The position numbers and the translations under genes were made by a program. DNA of 64,000 nucleotides, taken from the NCBI GenBank assembly GCA_947370975.1, contig CANBNG010000008.1:62001-126000 (forward strand), given 5' to 3'. This document shows, piece by piece, positions 35,051-43,574 of the stretch; position 1 is the first letter of the stretch, and each line of letters begins with the position of its first letter. Source of the stretch: Beijerinckiaceae bacterium (GTDB lineage: Bacteria; Pseudomonadota; Alphaproteobacteria; Rhizobiales; Beijerinckiaceae). Below the pieces are notes generated by a model. That model had not been told where the DNA came from and did no database searches. It saw only the letters and a list, made by a program, of their open reading frames with translations.

Positions 35051-36007
35051 TCAATCCTTGGTCGCCAGCGTCACCTTGTAGCGTGCAATGTCGCTTTCGA
35101 CGATTCTGCGCACATGCTCGCCGTTCATTTCCGCCTCGTCGGCAGGTGTCGAGCCAAGCTCGTTCAACCGTTTGCGAATGGCGGGATCTGCAATTGAGCT
35201 GCGCAGCGCCCCATTCAACCTTGCGATCACGGCCTCGGGCGCCTTGGCGGGCGTGAAAATAGCATTCCATCCTTCCGCGAGGAATTCCGGCAGGCCGCCT
35301 TCCGCCGATGTCGGAAGATCGGGCAGAATTTCCAGACGCTTCGCCGAGGCCAAGGCGAGACCCTTGACCTTTTCTGTCTGGATCGAGGGTGCAATGGAGG
35401 CGGCATTGTCACACACGCCATCGACATGCCCGCCGAGGAGGTCGTTGAGCGCGGGGCCAGCGCCGCGATAGCTCACCAGCGTGACTTCGACCTTCGCAGC
35501 CGCGATGAAATTCTTGCAGATCAGGTAATTCGACGAGCCGAGGCCTGCGTGGGCCAGATTGACCTTGCCCGGATTGGCCTTCAGGTAACTGACGAACTCG
35601 GCCAATGTCTTTGCCGGAAAGTCATTTTTCACGGCCAGCACGGGCGCGGTCTTGGCAATCAATCCCACGGGCGAGAATGAGGCCGGCGTGAATTTGACGT
35701 CCGGGGTCAGCACGTAGGATGCGGCATTGGTGCCGGTATTGCCGATCAGGATTGTGTAGCCGTCCGGCTTGGCGGCGGCGACGCGGTTCAGTGCAATGAC
35801 GCCACCCGCCCCTGCGACATTCTCATTGATGATCGTCGTGCCAAGCGCCTGGCCCATCCGCTCTCCGATAATCCTCGCGATGACGTCCGAGGCGCCGCCC
35901 GCAGCGAAAGGGACGATCATCGTGATTGCACGGTCGGGATAGGTCTGCGCTGTGGCTGATGTAACGAGGCCAACAAGCGCCAGACTGGCGAGAGCGAGGC
36001 GGGGCAT
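35051..36007 (-). CDS. Bug/TctC family periplasmic substrate-binding protein
   Basis: 318 residues from ATG 36007 with GGAGG upstream. Signal peptide MPRLALASLALVGLVTSATA. Family motif: YPDRAITMIVPFAAGGASDV, then GGVIALNRVAAAKPDGYTIL. These tripartite tricarboxylate-type receptors bind carboxylates, aromatic acids or similar ligands. No TctA/TctB membrane genes are nearby, so it is an orphan receptor. Ligand unknown. Confidence 0.9.
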   Translation of the reverse strand: MPRLALASLALVGLVTSATAQTYPDRAITMIVPFAAGGASDVIARIIGERMGQALGTTIINENVAGAGGVIALNRVAAAKPDGYTILIGNTGTNAASYVLTPDVKFTPASFSPVGLIAKTAPVLAVKNDFPAKTLAEFVSYLKANPGKVNLAHAGLGSSNYLICKNFIAAAKVEVTLVSYRGAGPALNDLLGGHVDGVCDNAASIAPSIQTEKVKGLALASAKRLEILPDLPTSAEGGLPEFLAEGWNAIFTPAKAPEAVIARLNGALRSSIADPAIRKRLNELGSTPADEAEMNGEHVRRIVESDIARYKVTLATKD

Positions 36008-36100
36008 GCATGTTCCTCCCATTGAGCTTTGTGAAATTCGTACAAGCCCGCCGCGCGCGAGCCAATGGGCAATAGGTCTCTGTGGCGTTGGCCACATCAT

Positions 36101-36132
36101 AAAAAAAGGCCCGGCGTTTCCGCCGGGCCTTT
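36101..36132 (-). terminator. Terminator of the outer-membrane protein gene
   Basis: AAAGGCCCGGCG, loop TTTC, CGCCGGGCCTTT, with a 7-A run on the plus strand that becomes the T-tract on the minus strand. It lies 30 bases past the stop of the porin-like gene. Confidence 0.92.
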
Positions 36133-36161
36133 CAGGTCTCGATAAGGTCGTCAGGTGGATA

Positions 36162-37061
36162 TCAGAAGCGGTAGTTCACACCCGCGCGCGCAATGTCGCC
36201 GGAGATCTTTGCGCGAACGACGGCAGAAGCCGGCAGGAGCGCGACGGCGCCAGCGTCGGGCGACAGCGCGTAGGACACCTTGCCCAGATCATAGTGCAGA
36301 TATTCAGCCTTCAGCGAGACGTTGTTCGTCAGCGCATATTCCACGCCACCACCGAGCGCCCAGCCGACCTTGACCCCGGACTTGGAGCCCGACCACACGC
36401 CGTTTGCATCCACATTTGGCGAAGAGCAGTCGACGGATGCGCAATGCGCCTTGAGCGCAACGCTGGTTGCCGACTTCACATTGCCGAAAGCCAGGCCGCC
36501 GGTGCCGTAGATGAAGGCGCGATCGAGCGCGAAACCGGCGCGGCCGCGTGCCGTGCCAAGCCAGTTGGCCGAGCCGCGCGTGGCCGAATTGGAGGTCAGC
36601 GTATCGTCGGAATAGCTGGGGCCGACGCCATTCTGGGGACGGATCTGGACGATGCCCGGCGCAACTGCCGAGACCGACGCGGACTTGGTGCTGAGATGGG
36701 TGACGTCGGCTTCAAGGCCATAAACGAGATTGCCCGACTGCAGATTATAGCCAAGCGTCAGGCCGCCCGTGAAGCCGCCATTTGCCTTGGAGCCAAGCTG
36801 GCTCGGCAGGAAGCCGGTCTGGGTCGCGCCGGTCAGGAAGGCGGTCACCGGCAAGGAGGAGCTGGAATAGGCCGGGTTCACGCGGTCGTTCGACCAGGCG
36901 TAGCCAGCCGTCGCGCCGGCATAAAACCCTGTCCAGCTGAAGATCGGAGCCGGAGCAACAAACACTGCCGGGGCCGTGCGCGCGGGCAGGTCCGCGGCAA
37001 AGGCCGACAAGGAGAGGGCGGTGAGCGCGGTGGCTGAAAGAAGCAGAAATTTCATGTTCAT
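36162..37061 (-). CDS. Outer-membrane beta-barrel protein, Omp25/Omp31-type porin family
   Basis: About 299 residues from ATG 37061 (MNMKFLLLSATALTALSLSA; ATGs 37055 and 37067 are close alternatives). The signal peptide ends AFAADLPAR. The mature N-terminus APIFSWTGFYAGATAGYAWS is the hallmark of rhizobial Omp25-like barrels (SWTGFYVGxxxGY). The C-terminus ends with aromatic Phe (AGVNYRF), the barrel-assembly signal. An eight-stranded barrel is expected. Probably abundant and monocistronic with its own terminator. Confidence 0.9.
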   Translation of the reverse strand: MNMKFLLLSATALTALSLSAFAADLPARTAPAVFVAPAPIFSWTGFYAGATAGYAWSNDRVNPAYSSSSLPVTAFLTGATQTGFLPSQLGSKANGGFTGGLTLGYNLQSGNLVYGLEADVTHLSTKSASVSAVAPGIVQIRPQNGVGPSYSDDTLTSNSATRGSANWLGTARGRAGFALDRAFIYGTGGLAFGNVKSATSVALKAHCASVDCSSPNVDANGVWSGSKSGVKVGWALGGGVEYALTNNVSLKAEYLHYDLGKVSYALSPDAGAVALLPASAVVRAKISGDIARAGVNYRF

Positions 37062-37223
37062 GTCCATTCTGGCGATGATTGTATCGACCGTTGGGCGCAG
37101 CAAATCGCCGATGCCTTTGGTTCTAGAAATGCTGAGTCGTGACATGTACTTAGCATCTTGCTTAACCGTTGGCTAGCAATGGTCTAGCTACTTCTTGGTG
37201 TTGTGGCCCACCGCGCCGCACAT

Positions 37224-37264
37224 AAAAAAAGCCCCGGATGCGTTAAAACGCAGCCGAGGCTTTC
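37224..37264 (-). terminator. Terminator of the carbonic anhydrase gene
   Basis: A long imperfect hairpin: AAAGCC-CGG-TGCGT, loop TAAA, ACGCA-CCG-GGCTTT, with an A-run on the plus strand serving as the minus-strand T-tract. It lies downstream of the stop at 37287. Confidence 0.85.
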
Positions 37265-37286
37265 CGTGGGGCAGTAGGGCTGAAGG

Positions 37287-38033
37287 TCAGAGACCCTTGA
37301 GCAGGAACCGGCGGTTGAGCGCCTGAAGCGGGCGCGCATTCATCGGGAAGAGCGCCTTGAAGGCGTCGATATCGGCGGTGCCCACGTCAATGGTTGTGCC
37401 AAAGACGTTCCAGTCGACGACCTCCGAGCAGGGCGGCGTCGTCAGCGAGCCTTCGTAGCGATAGAAGTCGCGGCCCTTGGGCAGGAAGCTGCGCGGATCG
37501 AGCGTGGCCTTCAGCTTGGCTTCGCCTTCTTTCTTGGGGGCTGCCTGCATGATGCTGGCAAAGCCCTTGTGCGTCTTGCCGGCAGCCATCAGCACGCCCA
37601 CAACCGCCAGGCGGCCATCGGCGGCAGCATGGACAAAGTGAACCTCCATGGCCGTGCGCTTGCCACCGAAGGCATGCTCGCTCGGGGTATGGAAATGGAA
37701 CTGCTTGAGTTCGTAGGCGGTTTTTCCGATCGTCAGCGAGCCGCCGTCTTTCACATTGGCCTGGATCGTGTGGCCATTGTTGACAATGTCATAGGCCTGC
37801 GGCTTCCAGTTGATCGCGAGGCGATCGACATTGGCGCGGATGGCGGCGGTCAGGTCGATCGGCGACTGCTCGGCGCCGACTGCGCAAGCCTTGAACTTGC
37901 TGTCCATATCGCCCCATTTTGTGGCGCCATGCTCACCCTCATATTCCCAATGCGGGGCTGCGCCTTCAGCGCGCGCGGTCGAGGCGCAGACGGGGCAGGC
38001 GATCAGGGAGGCGATAAACTTTCTGCGGTCCAT
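37287..38033 (-). CDS. cah: Alpha-class carbonic anhydrase, exported
   Basis: A 248-residue protein. A Tat-like N-terminus (MDRRKFIASLIACPVCASTA) indicates export. Zinc ligands are the His residues in QFHFHTPSEH and MEVHFVH; GAEQSPIDL and the C-terminal LTTPPCSEVVDWNVF are alpha-CA signatures, and the two Cys that usually form a disulfide are present (KACAV, PPCSE). Reversible CO2 hydration in the periplasm. Own terminator. A long AT-rich leader with an inverted repeat lies upstream. Confidence 0.94.
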   Translation of the reverse strand: MDRRKFIASLIACPVCASTARAEGAAPHWEYEGEHGATKWGDMDSKFKACAVGAEQSPIDLTAAIRANVDRLAINWKPQAYDIVNNGHTIQANVKDGGSLTIGKTAYELKQFHFHTPSEHAFGGKRTAMEVHFVHAAADGRLAVVGVLMAAGKTHKGFASIMQAAPKKEGEAKLKATLDPRSFLPKGRDFYRYEGSLTTPPCSEVVDWNVFGTTIDVGTADIDAFKALFPMNARPLQALNRRFLLKGL

Positions 38034-38359
38034 GGGTATTTCCTTAAATCCTCCCGCGCGCCTGCTGTGCAGCGGCCGGGATTTTTGTCAGATCTGGGAC
38101 ATTCGTCAGCTAGACGTACCGTAGGTCAAGCTTAAGATTAAAACATAAATTATTTTTTTATAAATATACAAATTTATGTCGTCCCAGGTCTGTTCGGCCT
38201 ATCCCGCCCGCTCTGAGCAATGGTGGCGTGCAAATCGACGGCTCTCGGCAAGCTTGCGGGGCGAGGCGGGCACTCGCGACGCAGCCATATCGGCCCATGC
38301 TTGACGCCGATCAATGCAGAGCTTGTCTGCGCGGCTTAGAAAAACGCAGGAGACAAGCC
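38034..38359. other. Intergenic region upstream of cah, with AT-rich palindrome
   Basis: 326 bases between divergent genes. It contains a strikingly AT-rich block (about 38130-38180) with the perfect inverted repeat ACATAAATT (38143-38151) / AATTTATGT (38171-38179). This is likely the promoter/operator area of cah. Nothing else ordered is seen up to the ribosome site of the small gene at 38360. Confidence 0.55.
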
Positions 38360-38584
38360 ATGAATACCAAGAGCACTTTTCTGTCTGGCATTGGCAGCGC
38401 CGTGAAAGCCCTGTTGGCGCGGCGCGCAAGCCGCGACTTTGTCTGTGGCGATTGCACCCGCAATGCGCAATGCGGGGCAGAACCCAGCGACCAATGTGTC
38501 GTGCGCGCTGCGCAGATCACGTCCGAGCGCGGCCGCCCGGCCAAGCGCGAGATCTCCAGCGGCAAGATCTCCGGCGGCTGGTGA
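38360..38584 (+). CDS. Small Cys-containing protein, unknown function
   Basis: A 74-residue protein starting MNTKSTFLSGIGSAVKALLA, with CAGGAG ribosome site upstream. Four Cys occur as VCGDC, then AQCG and DQC, in a CxxC-x5-C-x7-C arrangement that could hold zinc or an Fe-S cluster. The C-terminus is basic (RGRPAKREISSGKISGGW). No recognised family. It is followed by a YciI-like gene 42 bases later. Confidence 0.6.
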   Translation: MNTKSTFLSGIGSAVKALLARRASRDFVCGDCTRNAQCGAEPSDQCVVRAAQITSERGRPAKREISSGKISGGW

Positions 38585-38626
38585 GAAGCGTGGTATCGTC
38601 TCCCCAAACGGAGAGGAATGCCACCC

Positions 38627-38908
38627 ATGCACATCTGTCGCATTGCCTATGACGCGCCCGGCAAGGATGCCGAGCGCAAGGCGCTGTTCGAGGACCATCG
38701 CGCCCATCTGCGCTCCGGACTTGCGCGCATCGTGCAATCAGGTCCGCTGTTTGCAACCGATGGCTCGGGCGCCAAGACAGGCGCACTCGTCGTGTTCGAG
38801 GTCGACGATCTGGCCGAGGTCGAGCGCTTTACAGCTCGCGATCCCTATATCGTCCATGGAGTCTATGGCCGCGTCGAGCTGCTGCGCTGGGACAAGACCA
38901 TCGGCTGA
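38627..38908 (+). CDS. YciI-like protein
   Basis: About 93 residues from ATG 38627 (GAGAGGA nine bases upstream decides against ATG 38618). It is a ferredoxin-like-fold protein of the YciI group: HICRIAYDAPGKDAERKALF, an RAHLRSG helix, a GPLFATDGSGAKTGALVVFE strand pair, and DPYIVHGVYGRVELLRW. The conserved His and Asp of YciI (HRAHL and DPY) are present. Function of the family is not settled. Confidence 0.85.
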   Translation: MHICRIAYDAPGKDAERKALFEDHRAHLRSGLARIVQSGPLFATDGSGAKTGALVVFEVDDLAEVERFTARDPYIVHGVYGRVELLRWDKTIG

Positions 38909-38993
38909 GCCTGTCCCCCAATCGGTGAGCCGGCCCCTTTAACAAGCGTCGCAATAGGCGTATTTTCCGCTCCACAAAAAAGGGGAGGAAAAA

Positions 38994-40007
38994 ATGCGGC
39001 TTTTCACGCGTGCGGCTGCGGCTGCTCTGGCGCTGTTCTTGAGCGCGGCTGCTTACGCGCAGACGCCGGAGGCGTTCTATCGCGGCAAGACGGTGTCCAT
39101 CGTCATGGGAACGGGGCCGGGCGGCAGCTACGATCTCTATGGGAGGCTCGTCGCCCAGCATATCGCCCGCCATATTCCGGGTCAGCCGACCATCATTGTC
39201 GAACATATGCCGGGCGCTGGCGGCGCGATTGCCGGCAATTACATTTTCAACACTGCGCCGCAGGATGGCTCCAAGCTTCTGCTGGCCCATGCTCTGCCGC
39301 TGATTGAAAAGCTGCAGAATGACGGCGTGCGCTTCCAGTCGAAGAAATTCCAATGGCTCGGTGCTTACGATCAGATCAGCCAGATGCTGGCCGTCTGGCA
39401 TACCTCGCCCGGCAAATCGATTGCGGAACTGAAAAGCCAGCCGGTCGTGCTGGGCTCGATGGGCCGGTCGCATCTGTCCTATCAATGGGCCTCGCTTCTC
39501 AAGGGCGCGGTCGATGGCCAGTTCCGGGTCATCTCCGGCTTTCCGACGGGTGGCGAGCTGAACATGGCGATGGAGCGCGGCGAGATCGCGGGTTGGGTTG
39601 TCGCCTGGGAGAATATCAGCGGCGGCAATGCCGATTGGCTGCGCGACAAGAAGGTCATCATTCCGGTTCAGTTCACGCTGACCCGTATGGCGGAATTGTC
39701 GGACGTGCCGACCCTGATCGAATTGTCGCAGGGCGAGAACCGCGAGATTGCGGAATTCCTCGCCGCCGGCACGCCCCATGCCCGCGCAATGGCCTATGGC
39801 CCCAATGTGCCGGCCGACCGCACCGCTGCGTTGCGCGTGGCGTTCGAGGCCATGATCAAGGATCCCGCATTCCTTGAAGACGCCAGGAAGCGCAATCTTT
39901 CGATCACGCCCCGCAGCGCTGCAGAAGTGCAGCGCTTGGCTGAACTGATTGTCGATGCCTCGCCCGAATTCATTACGCGCGTCAAGAAAGCGGTGGGCGC
40001 GGATTAA
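38994..40007 (+). CDS. Bug/TctC-like periplasmic substrate-binding protein
   Basis: A 337-residue protein with signal peptide (MRLFTRAAAAALALFLSAAA, then YAQ) and GGGAGG ribosome site. Motifs: FYRGKTVSIVMGTGPGGSYD and IIVEHMPGAGGAIAGNYIFN, as in the TctC/Bug superfamily, though divergent from the protein at 35051. No transporter membrane genes follow. Ligand unknown. This is the second orphan receptor of this type within 5 kb. Confidence 0.85.
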   Translation: MRLFTRAAAAALALFLSAAAYAQTPEAFYRGKTVSIVMGTGPGGSYDLYGRLVAQHIARHIPGQPTIIVEHMPGAGGAIAGNYIFNTAPQDGSKLLLAHALPLIEKLQNDGVRFQSKKFQWLGAYDQISQMLAVWHTSPGKSIAELKSQPVVLGSMGRSHLSYQWASLLKGAVDGQFRVISGFPTGGELNMAMERGEIAGWVVAWENISGGNADWLRDKKVIIPVQFTLTRMAELSDVPTLIELSQGENREIAEFLAAGTPHARAMAYGPNVPADRTAALRVAFEAMIKDPAFLEDARKRNLSITPRSAAEVQRLAELIVDASPEFITRVKKAVGAD

Positions 40008-40089
40008 GTCGCAAAAGTATATTTTTTCCGACGCGGAACGCAGGCGCCCTTTCCTCGTTTGATCGTATCCAGCCACAGCTGTCCACAGG

Positions 40090-40114
40090 CCCAGTCGCAA
40101 TATTTGCGACTGGG
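40090..40114. promoter_or_regulatory. Perfect 25-bp palindrome in the 260-base spacer after the Bug gene
   Basis: CCCAGTCGCAA, TAT, TTGCGACTGGG: an 11-bp perfect inverted repeat. No T-run follows on the plus strand, so it is either a hairpin processing site or a regulator-binding operator for the gene at 40268. Confidence 0.5.
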
Positions 40115-40267
40115 AAAACCATTCGCCTGACGTTGCAGAAATCATTGCAGTGCAGCGTTCCGTGCGTTTGTAGACTCTCGCAACGCGGCATATTTTTTCG
40201 CTGGACGCTGTGGATTTCGTGGCGCAAGTTTCGCTGGCAAAAATCAAGTGGCCAGTGGGGAAGCGTA

Positions 40268-40525
40268 ATGACAGCTTATCTGTCCAGTTCAGCGCAGCAT
40301 GTTTTCGATCAATCCGATATTTGCGCGATGCAATCGGCGCTGGAAAATGCGCTTGGCGCTTTGGCCTTTGCTTATCGCGCGAGCGATGAGCCAGATCGTA
40401 TTACGCGCGAAGCCTTGGCGCGCGCCATTCTCAAACATGCAAGCCATGGCGAGCGCAATCCCGATCGCCTGAGTGCGCGTGCACTGCATGAGCTGCCCCC
40501 GCGTCCCGCCTATTGGGTCGCCTGA
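40268..40525 (+). CDS. Small hypothetical protein
   Basis: 85 residues from ATG 40268 (MTAYLSSSAQHVFDQSDICA). The central part (EPDRITREALARAILKHASH) is predicted helical, and the C-terminus is Pro-rich (HELPPRPAYWVA). It resembles short alphaproteobacterial proteins of unknown role, with no signal peptide or catalytic motif. A longer open frame upstream (from 40133) reads through promoter-like sequence and is unlikely. Confidence 0.6.
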   Translation: MTAYLSSSAQHVFDQSDICAMQSALENALGALAFAYRASDEPDRITREALARAILKHASHGERNPDRLSARALHELPPRPAYWVA

Positions 40526-40602
40526 GTTTTGATCCCGAACAATGCGGTGCAGGTTGGCGCGCTCCATTCTAAAGATCGTTCCTTTGCAGGAAAGATTGGC
40601 CG

Positions 40603-41082
40603 ATGAAGTGCGCAAGCCTGAGCACTGCCTTGTTCCTTTTCGCCTCCGCCGCTTTGGCGCAGGAAACACCTTTCGCGCAGCAGCCCTATCGCCCTGGCGC
40701 CAGCAATGAGACCATGGTGCTGAGCCTCGGCGATCTGATGGGCATTGCGCAATGGCGCCACCTCAAGCTCTGGCAGGCGGGCAAAGCTGAAAACTGGAAA
40801 CTCGTCGCCTTCGAGGCCGACAAGTTGAAAGAAAGCCTTTACCGCGCGGCACTTCTTTACGTGAACATTCCAACGGGCCTGATCAAGGCAGCCGATGCGC
40901 CGCTCACGACGATTGGCGAGGCTGCGGCAGCCGGAAATGCCAAGGCTTTTGCAACAGGCTTTGCGAAATTGACCGAGGCCTGCAACACTTGCCACGTTGC
41001 AGGCGGCATCGGCTTCGTGCGCATGCGCACGCCCACAGCCTCGCCTTTCAGCAATCAGGACTTCACGCCCGTGGATCGCTAG
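40603..41082 (+). CDS. Exported cytochrome c'-like monohaem protein
   Basis: A 159-residue protein with signal peptide (MKCASLSTALFLFASAALAQ). The only haem motif is C-terminal, ACNTCHVAGG near residue 127, as in class II (c') cytochromes with a four-helix bundle in front. A tail of about 28 residues after the haem site is longer than usual. Likely periplasmic. Function (electron transfer, NO binding or redox sensing) cannot be told from sequence. Confidence 0.78.
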   Translation: MKCASLSTALFLFASAALAQETPFAQQPYRPGASNETMVLSLGDLMGIAQWRHLKLWQAGKAENWKLVAFEADKLKESLYRAALLYVNIPTGLIKAADAPLTTIGEAAAAGNAKAFATGFAKLTEACNTCHVAGGIGFVRMRTPTASPFSNQDFTPVDR

Positions 41083-41096
41083 CGCTTTCTCATGAC

Positions 41097-41114
41097 GCAA
41101 GGCTTTCGCCTTGC
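41097..41114. other. Short hairpin between the cytochrome and nuclease genes
   Basis: GCAAGGC, TTTC, GCCTTGC. Stem of 7 bp with a tetraloop but no T-run; at best a weak terminator or pause site. Confidence 0.4.
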
Positions 41115-41126
41115 TGATCGGTCAAC

Positions 41127-42710
41127 ATGTCCCTGCAATTGTCCTTTCATGGCGCAGCCCGCTCAGTCACGGGCTCCTGTTTTCTGCTTGAGACAGGCGC
41201 TGCGCGCATTCTTGTCGATTGCGGCATGTTTCAGGGTTCGAAATCAGAAAAAGAGCTGAATTACAGGGACTTTCCTTTCGCACCGGGCGAGATTGACGCG
41301 CTCGTTCTCACCCATGCCCATATCGATCACAGCGGGCTTGTGCCCAAGCTTGTGAAGGCTGGCTTTGTCGGGCCGATCTTCGCCACGCGCGCCACCGTCG
41401 ATCTGTGTGCTGTCATGTTGCCAGACTCGGGCTTCATTCAGGAAACCGAAGTCGTACAGCTCAACCGCCGCAATGCGCAGCGCGGACGCGATCCTGTCGA
41501 GCCAATCTATACGGCCGAAGATGCCTTGGCCTGTCTCCCGCAATTTCGTTCGGTCGATTATTGCACGCTGGTGACGATTGCCCCTGGCATCAGCGCGCGC
41601 TTCTGGAATGCCGGACATTTGCTGGGCTCGGCCTCCGTTGAAATCGATATTGGCGCGCAAAATGGTGGCGCGCCCAAAAGGCTTCTGTTTTCGGGCGATA
41701 TCGGGCCCGACCAGAAATTGCTCGAGCCTGATCCGCAGGCGCCCAAAAATCTCGATTACGTCATTTGCGAAGCCACCTATGGCGGCACGCAGCGCGAAGA
41801 GGTGGATGGCGACCATCGCCGTCAGCTTCTGCGCATGGAAGTCGAGGGCGCGATGGCGCGCCACGGCGCTTTGATAATTCCCTCCTTCGCGGTTGAGCGC
41901 ACGCAGGAAGTCCTCGCCGATCTGGCGCGGCTGATGGAAAGCGGAGAGGCGCCGCCAGCGCCGATCTTCATCGATTCACCGCTGGCGACAAAGGCCAGCG
42001 CGGTATTTGCGGCTCATGCGGGCGCGCTGGAGGGCGGTGCTGAACTCGTGCGCGCCTTCAATGCGCGCAATGTGCGCTTCACCGAGAGTGTCGAACAGAG
42101 CAAGGCGATTGCGCGCTTTCGCGGCTTTCACATCATCATCGCGGCCAGCGGCATGTGCGAGGCCGGTCGCATCCGCCATCATCTCAAGAACTGGCTGTGG
42201 CGCGTTGAAGGCACGGTTCTGCTGGTGGGCTTTCAGGCGCAAGGCACGCTAGGCCGCATCTTGCAGGATGGCGCGACGCGCGTGCGCATTCAGGGCGAGG
42301 ACGTGCAGGTGCGCGCGCATATCAGGTCGCTTGATGTCTATTCCGGCCATGCCGATGCGGGGCAGCTTACCCGCTGGGTAGTGGGGCGCGGGCCGATCAG
42401 CGGCAATCTCTTTCTCGTGCATGGCGAGGAGGACAAGATGATGGCGCTGGAGGGTCGCCTTGGCGGCCTGCCCAACATCATCCTGCCGCGGCTCGATGAT
42501 GCCTATGATCTGTCTGGGCCAAGCGCGCATCTGCTCGATGGCGGAAGGCCGCGCCGCATCGATCCCGCCCAGGCCGGGCGGCTCGACTGGCACAATGACG
42601 TCTCGAAACTGCTGCTCGATATTTCCGAGAAACTGGGCAAGGCGGTCGATGAAAAATCACGCGGAGTGATCCTCCGCCGCCTGCGGCGCGCGCTGGAGGG
42701 CGAGCGCTAG
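41127..42710 (+). CDS. MBL-fold / beta-CASP nuclease (RNA-processing type)
   Basis: A 527-residue metallo-beta-lactamase protein. MBL motif II is LTHAHIDHSGLVPKLV (HxHxDH), with GHLLGSASVEIDI and LFSGDIGPDQ supplying further ligands. The beta-CASP insert has IIPSFAVERTQEVLADLARL and IIIAASGMCEAGRIRHHL. The C-terminal VRAHIRSLDVYSGHADAGQL completes the site. This domain order is that of CPSF73/RNase J-like exo- or endoribonucleases. Cytoplasmic. No operon partner is apparent. Confidence 0.88.
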   Translation: MSLQLSFHGAARSVTGSCFLLETGAARILVDCGMFQGSKSEKELNYRDFPFAPGEIDALVLTHAHIDHSGLVPKLVKAGFVGPIFATRATVDLCAVMLPDSGFIQETEVVQLNRRNAQRGRDPVEPIYTAEDALACLPQFRSVDYCTLVTIAPGISARFWNAGHLLGSASVEIDIGAQNGGAPKRLLFSGDIGPDQKLLEPDPQAPKNLDYVICEATYGGTQREEVDGDHRRQLLRMEVEGAMARHGALIIPSFAVERTQEVLADLARLMESGEAPPAPIFIDSPLATKASAVFAAHAGALEGGAELVRAFNARNVRFTESVEQSKAIARFRGFHIIIAASGMCEAGRIRHHLKNWLWRVEGTVLLVGFQAQGTLGRILQDGATRVRIQGEDVQVRAHIRSLDVYSGHADAGQLTRWVVGRGPISGNLFLVHGEEDKMMALEGRLGGLPNIILPRLDDAYDLSGPSAHLLDGGRPRRIDPAQAGRLDWHNDVSKLLLDISEKLGKAVDEKSRGVILRRLRRALEGER

Positions 42711-42713
42711 TCT

Positions 42714-43280
42714 TTACCAGCGCGCCTTCAGGCCACGCTTGCGCCATTCCTCGCCCGGACGCAGCATATCGTGGCGCGCGTAGCGGGAATAAATGAGCCC
42801 GCGCATATAGCCTTTGATGCGGGTGGGCGGCGCAGGCTGGACAGCTGGCGTCGGCTCGGTCAGCGGAGGGGTCGGCGCAATATCTTCGTCCACCAGCAGA
42901 GCCTTGGGGCGCGGACGGCGTCCGAGCTGGGGCGCGCCGGGTTCGCGCGGCTTGCGTCCACGCTTTACGGGAACCTGCTCTTCCTCTTGCGCGAGCAGGC
43001 GGACGATCGGGTCTTCCTCGTCGAGCGTCTGGAGGATGCGGCGCTGGCTGTCGCTGGCGGCGGCCTCTGCGCTCGGGGTGAGAATGGCGGGTCGGCCGAA
43101 CACGGCGTCGGCGGCGCGCAGGGCGGCGTGATAGCTGTCCTCGGCATCCTCGCGCGGTCGGCGCGGAGGGGCCGGCGGCTCGAAAGGCGCGGGTGCGCTC
43201 GATTCCTGGAGGGGCTGGACAGGCGGCTTGCGCCCGGTGCGGCGCAATTCAACGGAAAAGGTCTTGATGGGACGGCGCAT
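42714..43280 (-). CDS. Hypothetical protein with basic and Pro-rich stretches
   Basis: A 188-residue protein starting MRRPIKTFSVELRRTGRKPP. It has a Pro-rich N-terminal third, an AT-hook-like KRGRKPREPG near residue 105, another basic block GRRPRPKALLVDE, and a conserved-looking C-terminus (GYMRGLIYSRYARHDMLRPG). It is probably a DNA- or RNA-associated cytoplasmic protein, but I do not recognise the family. The end lies 3 bases from the nuclease gene on the other strand. Confidence 0.65.
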   Translation of the reverse strand: MRRPIKTFSVELRRTGRKPPVQPLQESSAPAPFEPPAPPRRPREDAEDSYHAALRAADAVFGRPAILTPSAEAAASDSQRRILQTLDEEDPIVRLLAQEEEQVPVKRGRKPREPGAPQLGRRPRPKALLVDEDIAPTPPLTEPTPAVQPAPPTRIKGYMRGLIYSRYARHDMLRPGEEWRKRGLKARW

Positions 43281-43542
43281 GAAACGCTCTTACGGCAAAA
43301 ACACGGGAAGCTGACCGAGCCGTTCGGCCTCTCTCGTCCCGCCTGAAATCGATTGATAAGTTTGCGGCCTGCTTCTTTGCGGCCAAAACACAACGTTCAA
43401 GGCTTGCCAGTGTTGCAAGCAAGTCCAGACGTTCCGCTTCAAAATGAAGATAGGCAGTTTTCGCACAAAAGCCCAAGCAGCTTTTGCTGCCGCCAGCATA
43501 AAGCTGTGGGGGGCAAAATGTCGCTGCCGCAAAAACGGTAAG

Positions 43543-43566
43543 CGGGCGGCCGGATTGGGCCGCCCG
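43543..43566 (-). terminator. Terminator-like hairpin of the response-regulator gene
   Basis: CGGGCGGCC, loop GGATTG, GGCCGCCCG. On the minus strand it is followed after a few bases by GTTTTTG. It lies nine bases past the regulator stop. Confidence 0.6.
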
Positions 43567-43574
43567 GAGCTGTG

